Below the pieces are notes generated by a model. The model made no database searches and had not been told where the DNA came from. It saw only the letters and a program-made list of their open reading frames with translations. A program made the position numbers and the translations under genes. 64,000 bases of DNA from Centrapalus pauciflorus. Taxonomy: Eukaryota; Streptophyta; Magnoliopsida; Asterales; Asteraceae. The stretch covers positions 1 through 64,000 of the forward strand of contig JAANYP010006342.1 of assembly GCA_020465985.1 (NCBI GenBank), in the 5' to 3' direction. Below, piece by piece: positions 23,842 through 34,789 of this stretch (within the stretch, counting starts at the first letter, position 1; the number at the start of each line of letters is the position of its first letter).

Positions 23842-26800
23842 ATGTTAGTTTCGCCACCTTCGATAGCTCGGAGTTCTTTGGAGGAAATGCTCGACTCTCT
23901 TCGTCGGAGAGACGAGGGCGAGAATCAAAGGGACTTGCCGCCGGCGTTGCCGTCACGGCCAACCTCCAAAGCACGCCTCCCTAAGCGGCTGCTTCCGCCC
24001 AAGTTCAACATGGAACAAAGTGCATCGCCTGATCTCACTATCAGCAAAACGCAGGATATTAAATATACTAGTGGCGGTGATTGTAATTTTGGCCGGAAAA
24101 AGTTAGGAGAAGCGGCAGCTTCTGGTGAATCACCTTACACCATGGCGCCTGTTTGTGAACAAAGATGGGCGGAGAATGGTGGCGCCACCCTTGCTACTCC
24201 GTCCATATCACCGGAGGCTGAATGGGAAGATAGTATAGGTTATTTCGTTAAGAAGGTAAAAGTTAACTATTTGGATTTATAAATTTATTTATTCACCAGT
24301 TTCATTTAATTCTCTTCTGCAATTTTAATAACTTCTCAACTATAGAGTAATGGAGTGATCACCATCTGTATGTTCTGTTAACCTTTATAATCGAGTAGGT
24401 GACCATTTTGCTTGTTATATCAACTGCTTCATACACCTCTTATGTTACGCCTGTGATTTATCAACAGACAATGCATTATATTTCGTTATTAAGTGTTTAT
24501 GTTATGGTAAATTATCGTAATCAGACGATCAGTTATAATAAACATGATGCAGAAAATTGTGTTTGCAATTGCATGTACTTTTGATGCTGAAAGTTGTAAC
24601 AATAACTTTTGATGATGTTGGGTATTATAATATTTGAATAGTTGATGAAGTAATATATAAAACAAAGTTTTACTCTTTTTTGATACTGAGTTTTGTTGCA
24701 AACAGATTGTTTGCCCCCCCAAATAATTACATGATCATAGGTGAATCAAACACTAGAAGTGGTCTATGTACTGAAGTGCATGAATTTTTTAGTTTGTAAG
24801 TTTCTAATGCTTGACTTGGTTTGTTTCAGAAACTTCGAGTGTGGTGCAGACCCCGGAATGACCAATGGGAGTTGGCTAAGATCAAATCAACTGTAGGAGA
24901 ACAAGCCTCTGTTATGCTTTTGGATGGAAGTGTGAGTCTATGAGCTATGGTAAATATTGTTACAGATCACATTATATCGACACTAATTTACTTTCATTGA
25001 TGTTTCTGTAGGTCGTGACAGTATCTACAGGGGAGCTCTTACCGGCAAACACAGAAGTTCTTGACGGAGTAGATGATCTTGTGGAGCTTGGTTATTTTAA
25101 CGAGCCATCAGTTCTTCACAATCTCCAGCATAGATATGCTCATGATGTAATTTATGTATGGATATCATCCACACTTCTGCGTCTTCTTGTATGCCTGTAT
25201 GATTGTCTCGTCATGGTTACTTTTGGCCTTATGCGTTGCTATATTTTTGCAGAGTAAGGCAGGGTCCGTTCTAATAGCAATCAATCCATTCAAAGATGTC
25301 CATATTTTCGGAAACGATTACGTCACAGCTTACAGGGAAAAGATTTTGGACAATCCTCATGTATATGCTACTGCTGATGCTGCATATAATGATATGATGA
25401 AAGGTGAGTTGCAGAATGAGTTAAGAAATTCACATTGAACCATTGGTGAAATTGTTAATACTTCTTTCATGATTATTATTGCAGGCGGTGGAAATCAGTC
25501 TATTATCATCAGGTTAGTTCATTCATTACTTTATGGAATTTTCATAAATGAAATACATGATATGATGGAACATGGATGCACACTAGATGCGTCCTAGTGA
25601 GCAAGAGATGACACACTTTAGAGAGGGAGATAATATATTTCAAAATTATTTTCCCAGGCTTAGAATTTAGATCATGTATATATTGGACACTGTTATTTTT
25701 TTACAAGTTTGTCCGAAAACTCAATATTCAAAGTTCTGCCTGAAATAGTGACATTTTCTACCTAAGACACAGCATGATTGGAGGAAATTCCCAATTTCAC
25801 TGATTTGCATAAAGAAAGAATAGGGTTTATTATGAAAAAACAAACATGTTCTCACGGTTTTTGCGTTTTCGTCCCTCAATGTTATTTTTTCCAGAAATAT
25901 CCTTAAGTTAAACTTTTTCTTTATGGTTTAGTGAAATTTGGATATTAGAACCCGGTTTACTTAGTAAACTGGGTTCTAATATCCAAATTTCACTAAATCA
26001 TAAAGAAAAAATTTAACTTGAGGACTTTTATGGAAAAAAATAACATGGAGGGATGAATCGCAAAAAACGTAAAAACATTTTTGTTTCATGATAAACCCAA
26101 GAAGAATAATATAAAAATAGAGAAATCTTTAAACTTGGGGGAAATCAGAAAGCGGAGCCCAAAATGATGGAAATTGGGTGCGATGACTCGAACGAGGCCT
26201 GTTGAGATCTGTGTGTGCAGGTCTTGGGCTCCGTGACTCTTTCCCAATCAAAATTTTGAGTGTATACCTACGAGTTTGCTTATAATATGTTGGTGTGAGT
26301 ATGACTATACACAGTAGTTGCTGTTTTGTATAGTGGCGAAAGTGGATCTGGGAAGACTGAAACAGCAAAATTTGCAATGCAGTATCTGGCATCTGTTGGA
26401 GGCGAGAATTGTGAGATGACATCCAAAGTAATTCAGACCAGCTGTATACTGGAAGCTTTTGGGAATGCAAAAACGTCCAGAAATTCCAATTCCAGCCGAT
26501 TTGTGGGTTCTGTCCCTCATTGTTAATTGCTATGGTATCTTCTGGACATATCTGATATAGGGTTTTCTTTGGTGCAGGGGAAATTAATAGATATTCATTA
26601 TAGTGCGGAGGGGACATTAATTGGTGCTTGTATCAAAACATGTAAGCATATATACTCTGTAAAACTCATTCATAACGTAATTTATTTGACTTAGCTGACT
26701 TGGCTACTGATTTGATATGTTTATGTGAAACATTGGCATCTGTGATATTACCAACAGTTCTTCTTGAAAAGGTATATACTTTTGTAATAGTAATTTATAA

Positions 26801-29800
26801 TCTGTATTTAACCTCATTTTAGAGTCACTCTTGAAGTAATTTCAATATTGTGTAGTCAAGAGTATCTCAAATATGTCGCGGAGAACGGTCATATCATATT
26901 TTCTATCAGATCTGTGCTGGGGCACCATCTGTTCTTAAAGGTTCTTCGCATTCACTTTTAATTCTGTTGTTAGATAGCATTACTTTGCAGTTTCGAAAAC
27001 TGTACCTGCATTTTCTCAGTATGCTTGTGCCTTTTTTTGGGGTTCTGTTTACAGATAGACTGAATTTAAAAATGGCAAGCGAGTACAAGTTTCTCAACCA
27101 GAGTGGGTGCTTAAAAATCAATGGTCTTGATGATGATGCCCAAAACTTCAAATTGCTACTGGTAATTTCTTCAAAAATTAGCCTATGGAAGCCTCATGGA
27201 CCAATATTACCTGTTGAATGAAAAACTTGATAATTTAACAAGGCTATCTGCTTGGGCAGGAAGCCTTTGATACCCTTGGAATTCCTCAGGAAGATCAAGA
27301 GAATGTCTTCAAAGTGCTTGTTGCAATCTTATGGCTAGGAAATATTTCCTTTGCAGTAATTAATGTTGAAGAACATGTGGAGGTCGTGGCTGATGAAGGT
27401 ACATTCTTACATCTAGATACAGAGGTGAACATTAAAAATTTGAACTGAAAGAAATAATAGAATGGTGCAACTTCGATATCAACCATAATGAGATTAAAAA
27501 CATACACATCATCAGATTTACAGTTCTTTTTAACTTCCATCTCTTGTGTATTTGAAGCTAGCAGAAGTGCTGCTAGGTTGATGGGCTGCAAGGTGGATGA
27601 CCTCATGGTGGTTCTATCTACCAACAGAACCCATGACCTGGCTGAAACATTGACATTGCAGCAGGTATGCCAAGGTCTTTTGTCTAGACATAGTACATGT
27701 TCATTCGTGGTTATGAGATCATTGCAGCCACAACGATTGTAATATGGCAGTTTATTCTTTTTTGTTTAGGCAATTGATAAAAGAGATGCATTGGCAATGT
27801 TTATATACGAGAGCTTGTTCAGTTGGCTTGTGGGAGAAATTAATAGATTACTTGAGGGAGGCAAACAACATAATCACCGGACCATAAGCATTATAGACAC
27901 TTGTGGATTTGAGTCGTTACAGGTATAATTTCTGTAATTATGAATGCCATATTTATCATTAATATGACAGGTTCATTTCTCTACTTTCAGAAAAATAGCT
28001 TTCAGCAGTTCTTCATAAACTATGCTGATGAGAGGCTGCAACAGCACTTCATCCGGCATCTATGTAAGCTTGAACAAGAGGTATGTGTACTGATACAAGT
28101 TGTCACATATTTTATTTCGGTTTACCTTGTTAAATGTTATTGTTCTTTACTATCAATCCATGCAATTTAATGTTAGTAACTGCTTTTAAGAAATTAAAGC
28201 ATATTAATTATTGTAGCAGTTCTGCAGTTCATGGTGTTCTCTTAGACTTGTAACTAAAGTTTAATGTTTAATTATTAGGAGTATGAATTGGACGGGATAC
28301 ACTGGAAAAAGGTAGAGTTCAAAGACAACCAAGAGTGTTTGGATCTTTTTGAAAAGGTACTGAGTTTTATGCTCCTCTTCATGCATTTCATAAAGAATAT
28401 GTTTCGTGATACAAAGCAGTTGATTTTTGTATGATAAGAAACATATCTTGTGATGCCTGAAGGTCATCTTTCTGTAAAGGGTTGTTCTATATGCATATAT
28501 CTGTTTTAGGTCCATACTTTCAGAAACCACAAACTGGGAACTGTAGTTTACTTCGGTGTCAAATTAAGCATGTTAGTTGTTCCAACGATAACTAGTAACA
28601 TGGTCCCTACTCCCTTCAATAGGAATGGAAATTAAGTGTACTGATTTACTTGTGGTAGAAACATGGCTATAATGAATTGTAGCACCTAAAATAGGAAGGA
28701 AAATGAAGTTTAGTGCCTCATTGGTGCCTTAAAAGCTTTTACAGCCTTACAGGTGACTACTGATGAGTCGATGACATGGTCCCACAAATTGGAAAAAATA
28801 TACTGTCTTATTGTATGTGGTTTTGAAAAGGTTGAGGCCTAAAACACAAATGACGATAGACTGCTATATTTTTTATTACTGCAACTAGTTTTTTTAAATT
28901 GCTAGGTATGACATATCCTTGATAGTTCTGACAAAAGCTTTCATTTACAAATTGTTTTGTTTATTTATGATCATCTCCTTAATAATTTTACATGATGGAT
29001 GGCTGCAGAAGTCTATGGGGTTATTATCGATACTCAATGAGTGTTCAAATTCCTCTGAAGCCACTGATGCGACCTTTACCAATAAGCTCAAACGACATCT
29101 GAGTTCTAATTTATGCTTTAGTGTTGAAAGAGGAGCTTTCAGGATTCAACATTATGCTGGAGAGGTTAGTTGGTTACATAGCCACATAGGCTTTTGGAAT
29201 GATGAACACTGTTTGGTAATCAAGTCCGTCTGTTTATTGTTTACACGACCAAGCTGTGGTATCTGTGCAGGTTCAATACGATGTTACGGGGTTCTTGAAA
29301 CTGAACAGTGATACACCACCTACTGATACCATCCAACTCCTCTCATCATCCAGCAAGAAATTTCTCAACCTTTTTGCCACTGGTTTGACGAACCAGTTCC
29401 AAACAACTGAGCTTGCGGTGTCTAATTCGCATGAGCAAAGTGTTGGGGTGACGCATAAAGTAAAATTTCTTTACTTTCTTATTCATGTGCATATGTGCTT
29501 CTCGCCGATATATGTGTAACTATACTACTATTCAAATATCAAAGGCAAATTCTTACCACATGACTTGAGTGTAGTTTTGTAGATTACTTTAAGCTTAAAC
29601 AGTTTTGTGACTAGAAAAGTCCACCCCTCTTCTGGGACCATGAGAGTGTGCATGCTTACTGTAAGTTTCTTAAGGGAGTCTTGAGTTTTCAATATATGTT
29701 TGATGTGGACATGTAAGCGATCTGGTTATTTGTTTTGGCTTTTGCTGTACTCATGTATTTGAGAATGGTCAATATGGATTTTGCGAAGTCTAGGAAGTGC

Positions 29801-32800
29801 GTGTGATGCAGGATGGAAGCACACTCGTGGCACTCATGCTTTAGAGGAAAAAAATATTAAATATTAGGATATATTATTTATGGCATTTAATGAAATCTTC
29901 ATATAGGATGCTGCTAATTTTAGTAGGTTCCCGGAGACTCAATTCAAAATTAAGCTTTAGATACTAAAGCTCCTTACCTAAGGTAGCACACGATTGATAG
30001 AACTTCTTTATAACATGTGATTACGTTAAAAAAGATATATAAAAACAAAAGAATATTTAGAATTGGGGGACATTCAAAATGGGAGCCCCAAATGATTAAA
30101 CATGGGCATTATTGTTGGACCAAACTTTGGAGACCTTTTTCACATGCATGCAGCCCCTTGAGACCTTTCAATGTCACAGGCCCCGTAACTCCACTTCGAT
30201 TAAAACTCACGACCGTTTGAAGTTGCTGCATCTTCTCACATGCTCCCTACCTTCTCATTGTTCTTATATATGAATCGACTGATTGTGTTAGTCGTTCTCA
30301 TGAATATACTGCAATTTCTGATAACAATGTATTGGATGCCTGCAGGATCAATTATTTAAATTGATTCAAAGATTGGAAAATTCAAAGGCACACTTTATTC
30401 GATGCATAAGACCAAATACGAAGCAACTGCCTGGAATGTTTGAAAAGGATATTGTCTTGGAACAGCTTAGGTGCAGTGGACTTATGGCGATAGTGCAAAT
30501 TTCAAAATCCAGATTCCCATTACGCGTTACTCATCAAGAATTTGCTAACCGGTAAAGAATAAAACTTGTTACTTCGTTGCAACTTTCATATTATGCTTGG
30601 CGTCTTAATCCTCCTCATGGGTCATCAGGTTTGGCTGCCTTTTGTCGGAGAACATAATATGTATGGATCCACTGAGTACATCAGTTGCTATCCTGCAGCA
30701 ATATCATGTTCCCCCACAGACGTATCAAGTTGGCTATACAAAATTATTTTTCCGAGGACAGGTGAACTTTACCCTTGTTTGGAGATCTTTGTTGTTTGCT
30801 CTCTCGTTCTATATCATGGATCAAGTGAAAATAAAAGTGCATTTCAGGATTTCAATAAAAAATGATGCAAAATATTTTATGTTTGTTTACGGGTGCAACT
30901 TGGTGGGAGTAGGTTGACGTATTGGAGAATATTAGACAAGAAGTTCTGGAAGGCACACGTGATGTGGAAAACGGTTTCCTTGGTGGCCGAGTTCTCCTTG
31001 ATTTTCATGAACTGAAGTTTGGAATTGTGACAATGCAGTCATGTAAGAAATACGCTTATTGTTTCCGTTCTTTTTTAGATGTACATTTCCTGGTTTTAAA
31101 TGCAAATATTACCGGTAAGTTTTTGTTGGGCAGTTCTAAAGTTTGTCTTCTAAGCATTTTACTGCCAAATTATCTATATAGTTGTGATTTTCTAAACGAT
31201 TGTAGTTTTCTTGCAGTTGTTCGTGGTGAAATTGCAAGAAGGGAGTACGACGCTCTAAAGAAATTGAATCATCAGATTGCACCAAGTTCACTTGATGAGC
31301 ATTTGGTGGCAGTTGTACATCTACAATCAGGTATCTGATGACTATCTGTTACTTCAAAGTTCAAACTACAGGGTGCTAAGTTTTTTGCAGCATCAAGAAA
31401 CTTGTCCATTTTTTTGAATTTTGTCAACGATATATTAAATACTAGTCTATTAACCAATGTATTGATTCAAAAATATTTTATCAAATTTGTATTATACTTA
31501 TTGTAATGATATAAATATAAAGGGAATGTGATAGCTACTATCCTTAGTAGCTAACTTATCTACCTTCCTTCCATTTACATCTAATGCATCCTTTTTTATA
31601 CTCACCATACTTATTTATTTTTATTTTCAAAATTATTAAATCGTTAAATCAATACAATTAAGTGAGAAAGTAGCTACCATTTCCCCAAATATAAGTTTAG
31701 ATATAATACATTCAATTTTTAGTTAAAGATTGAACTTTCATACGATCAAATTTTATAAAATTTGAATTTAAAATCTATTTAAAATCATCCTTAATAAGAT
31801 AAGATTTAGATCCTTAATAAGATGATATTTAGATTAGATTAGATTGGAAATTGATTAACTATAAATTGAAATTTGCTTTAAATCATCCATAATAAGATAA
31901 GATATAGATTTTGATTTGATTGAGATTAAATTGGATATTGATCATCCACAATCCAGATTCTTTTATAGAGCAATACAAGTGGTTGTAAAAACTTGAGTGT
32001 ACTTTAGACAAATGGTCAGATTGTTTGGCTCGTTTTCTTTTCAGCCAAAACTTAAGTCTCATCTGTTATTTTGTTTGATCTGTTATTTGACCCATCTTCA
32101 CTTAAATGAAACATACTTGAAACTTGATGCGTTGCAGTTTAAATGCTTCCGACCATCCTTTCTTAACCATTCAGTCATTCACCTTACCTTTTTGCAGTGG
32201 TTCGTGGGTGGTTGGCTCGAAGGTATTTCAATCACCTACAGAGATGGAAAAAATCAGCTCTTGATTGCTCAAAAAGCAGGCGGAGGAGGTCTTGCAGTAG
32301 AATTTCAGAAATGAAGGTAATCTTTATAACGTCGATGTTGCAGTTCCTTGCTCTTGTGCCAAATATATATCCCACCTATGGATAGCATGTGAATGCCTTA
32401 AAAAGGAATAAAAAGTTATTATCATAGTTCATTTTGCGAAAATATTTTTTTACGACATGCATAGTTGCATACCCTAGTGGAAAATCATGGATCCACTGGT
32501 TCATGTGGTTCTTGGTGTCCGATTAAGGATCTGTTTTTCTTTGATGGTGTAGGATTTATCACAAGAAAATACACATATTCTGCCCCAAAATGTCCAAGAG
32601 CTGCAGAGGCGAGTGGTGAAGGCAGAATCATCCTTGAGCGAAAGAGAGAAGGAAAACACAGCATTGCGGGAACAATTACGTCAATTTGAAATACGGTGGT
32701 TAGAATACGAAACTAAGATGAAGGCAGTAGAGGAGATGTGGCAAAGTCAGATGGCAACTTTACAAGTGAGTTTACCTATTTAATATTTATCCGTATACTA

Positions 32801-33562
32801 GTTTTCCCACTTTCACACTTTACTACCCGCACAAACAGGCATTTTATGAGTGTAATTGTCCTTTACAAACAATACTAGACACACATACCTACACGTTAGT
32901 ATGAAAGTTATAACACTTCATCCTGTGAATACTGCTGCACTTTCTTGTTTCGGGAATTTATAAAACTAATGTTTTTGTTATTAACTTCTTATGGTAAATC
33001 AGTCTCAAATCTGTTATTTGCTGGTAACTTACACTTTCCATGGGTGTTGCAGGTGAGTCTTTCTGCGGCCAAGAAGACTCTTGGTTCAGATGTTTCTGAT
33101 GGGTTACATGGAAGACCAGATGGTTCACCGTCACCCAATTATTATGATTCCGAGGATAACATATCTGGAATTCAAACTCCAGTGCAAATCGCTCCTGTCA
33201 GAAATAACAATAGACGTGAAACCAATGGTGTCATCTCTGACACAGTTGACGCATTGTCTAAGGAGTTTGAGCAAAGAAAACATAATTTCGATGATGAGGT
33301 TAAAACTGTTATTGATGTGAAGCCAGGACGTCCACCTTCGAAGCAAATCGAAGATTATAAAAACCTAAAGAAGAAATTTGAGACGTGGAAAAAGGAATAC
33401 AAGCATCGACTAAGAGAGGTGAAAACAAGACTCGTGAAGGGTGTACATCCTGAAAGTGGAGGTGGTGTCGGTGATGGAGGTAGCGTAGGTGTTGGTGGTG
33501 ATAGACGGGCAAAACACTGGTGGGGGAAGTTAAGCAAGAGGGGCAAAGAGAGGGTAGTGTGA
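23842..33562 (+). CDS. ATM2: Class VIII myosin heavy chain (ATM2-like), 24 exons
   Basis: Actin motor of the plant-specific class VIII, linked in plants to plasmodesmata, cell plate and endosomes. Coding exons: 23842-24255, 24830-24931, 25012-25155, 25253-25403, 25485-25512, 26334-26502, 26578-26641, 26758-26771, 26856-26940, 27055-27161, 27260-27398, 27558-27664, 27770-27922, 27991-28080, 28279-28356, 29009-29164, 29271-29459, 30346-30551, 30629-30761, 30913-31042, 31217-31330, 32198-32316, 32553-32765, 33053-33562. All are GT-AG, phases join, and the frame is intact: 1204 aa. The start MLVSPPSIARSSLEEM is preferred over an upstream ATG (23800) because it matches family N-termini. P-loop GESGSGKT (281-288), switch I NSNSSRFGK (from 330), switch II DTCGFE (551-556), HFIRCIRPN, two good IQ motifs (about 880-945, QSFVRGEIARR and VVRGWLARRY) after one poor one, a coiled coil (about 970-1045) and a basic C-terminal tail ending near KHWWGKLSKRGKE. 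Some motor residues are unusual. Introns 5 and 21 hold MITEs. Confidence 0.95.
25823..26098. mobile_element. Foldback MITE in myosin intron 5
   Basis: An almost complete palindrome: left arm GGGTTTATTATGAAAAAACA, right arm ending TTTCATGATAAACCC, each about 135 bp, meeting near 25960 at GTTTACTTAGTAAAC. Both arms carry TTTTTGCGTTTTCGTCCCTC-like sequence. Flanks AGAAAGAATA and AAGAAGAATA are imperfect duplicates. A second family member lies at 51696. Confidence 0.8.
26118..26262. repeat. Repeat fragment in myosin intron 5, related to one in intron 17
   Basis: Contains TTGGGGGAAATC then GGAGCCCAAAATGAT and, further on, AGGTCTTGGGCTCCGTGACT. A related order is at 30050-30220. It resembles the ends of GGATCCA...GGGGGCA-type plant transposons. 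Confidence 0.4.
30050..30220. repeat. Repeat fragment in myosin intron 17, related to one in intron 5
   Basis: Contains TTGGGGGACATTC then GGGAGCCCCAAATGAT and later CACAGGCCCCGTAACTCC, parallel to the copy at 26118-26262. Confidence 0.4.
31522..31686. mobile_element. Short MITE in myosin intron 21
   Basis: Ends GGGAATGTGATAGCTACT and, inverted, GGGGAAATGGTAGCTACT. Flanks AAATATAAA and AAATATAAG give a near-perfect 9-bp duplication, fitting a MULE-type MITE. Confidence 0.65.
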
Positions 33563-34468
33563 CATTACGGTAAATTGCTGTCGGCGTAATTGTTTTCAAG
33601 ACTGCTAGAAGGTTGGTGTTTGTTGCACCTGAGAATTTGTGCATCAAGACAGGTCATCCCTGTGACACTGGACCATTTTGTTGCACTGGTCAAAGGATCG
33701 ATCGGCTTGTATGCATGCTGCAAGATAGGCGGTTTGCATCAGGCTCATGGTATGTGGCGTTATCTCTGATGAACGAACCAGTTGGTCCGGGTCTGTTTGT
33801 GTATAGAATCGGATGTTCGAGCGAGTGAGCGAGCGAGTGTGTGTTTGTTTTTTCTTTATCCAAAGTTGTGCTATACTGAGAGACTTGTGGCATCTTGGTG
33901 TGAGGAGTGCGATGTAATTGATACTCATTGCTGATTGCTTCATGTCATCATTCTAAAATTTAAATACATCAAATGAATAGTTAAATACATGTTCTTTTAT
34001 GATTTTTTTTTTAAAAATAATTTTAGTTTTAGGTACGTGAGTCATTAATGTTCTTAAAAAGGAAACAAATAAACGTATAAGCATAGTTAAATGAACACAA
34101 ACGAATGCCAACCAAAAACCTATTTGTAAAAACAACATTAATCAACAATACACTATTTATAGTTTTCATACTATTGTCTGTATTCATAAGTTTTATAAAT
34201 TGTGTAATAATAACTAATATTTTAATTCTTAAAGCATTTCAACACTAAATTAATATATTATTTATACCATAGAATTATATATATATATATATATATATTA
34301 AATAGAAATAAACCAACAAACGTAAACAAATGAATGTAAAAGAACTTTCACGAACATAAATAGACGAACGAAGTCCATGTTTGTTCATTTGAATAAATGA
34401 ATATAAATTTATGTTAATGTTTAAGAAATGAACGAACATATACGAGCTTCCCGCTGAACAGCTCGTCA
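33563..34468. other. Myosin 3' region and intergenic DNA
   Basis: The first roughly 370 bases are GC-richer and would hold the myosin 3' untranslated region. The rest is AT-rich with a short (TA)n run near 34277-34299. No further gene. Confidence 0.5.
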
Positions 34469-34592
34469 ATTTTTTTTGAACGACAACTATCCCACTCCTA
34501 CTCCTAAACTCACAAAACTTACTTTCACCACCTAAATTTCAACTTGACTCCGAGAATCGAACCCGTGACTCCGGTGGTAAGTTGTTGACTAT
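34469..34592 (-). mobile_element. SINE copy, minus strand
   Basis: On the minus strand it reads GTCACGGGTTCGATTCTCGG (pol III B box) followed by AAGTTGAAATTTAGGTGG and ends in a run of A (T on the plus strand near 34470). It shares B box and body with the SINE at 56238. The A-box end seems truncated. It lies about 200 bp upstream of the aminotransferase start. Confidence 0.65.
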
Positions 34593-34743
34593 AGAATTGG
34601 GATGGACTTGTTCCATATGCTTAATTGCGTTTTTTGAGCTTTGCTCAACTTGTGTGGGCTTTTTGGAAGCGCTTTAGATAGATGGGCAGACTTGTTTGTT
34701 CCTCCTCATCCTTCCACTTGTACCAAACGCACTTGCCGTGTGT

Positions 34744-34780
34744 TATAAAATTACGGCGTCTGATTTCTTGTAAACCCTAG
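34744..34780 (+). promoter_or_regulatory. TATA box and telo-box just upstream of the aminotransferase gene
   Basis: TATAAAA at 34744-34750 lies 40 bases before the ATG, and AAACCCTAG (telo-box, common in promoters of growth-linked genes) is at 34772-34780. The TATA-to-ATG distance implies a very short 5' leader. Confidence 0.45.
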
Positions 34781-34789
34781 CAAACCATA

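Noticed and set aside
24399..24584. ORF between myosin exons 1 and 2
   Set aside because: Lies wholly within intron 1 and has no homology.
26129..26617. 162-aa minus-strand ORF
   Set aside because: Antisense of myosin exon 6 and the repeat in intron 5; no homology seen.
33309..33647. 112-aa minus-strand ORF
   Set aside because: Shadow of the last myosin exon.
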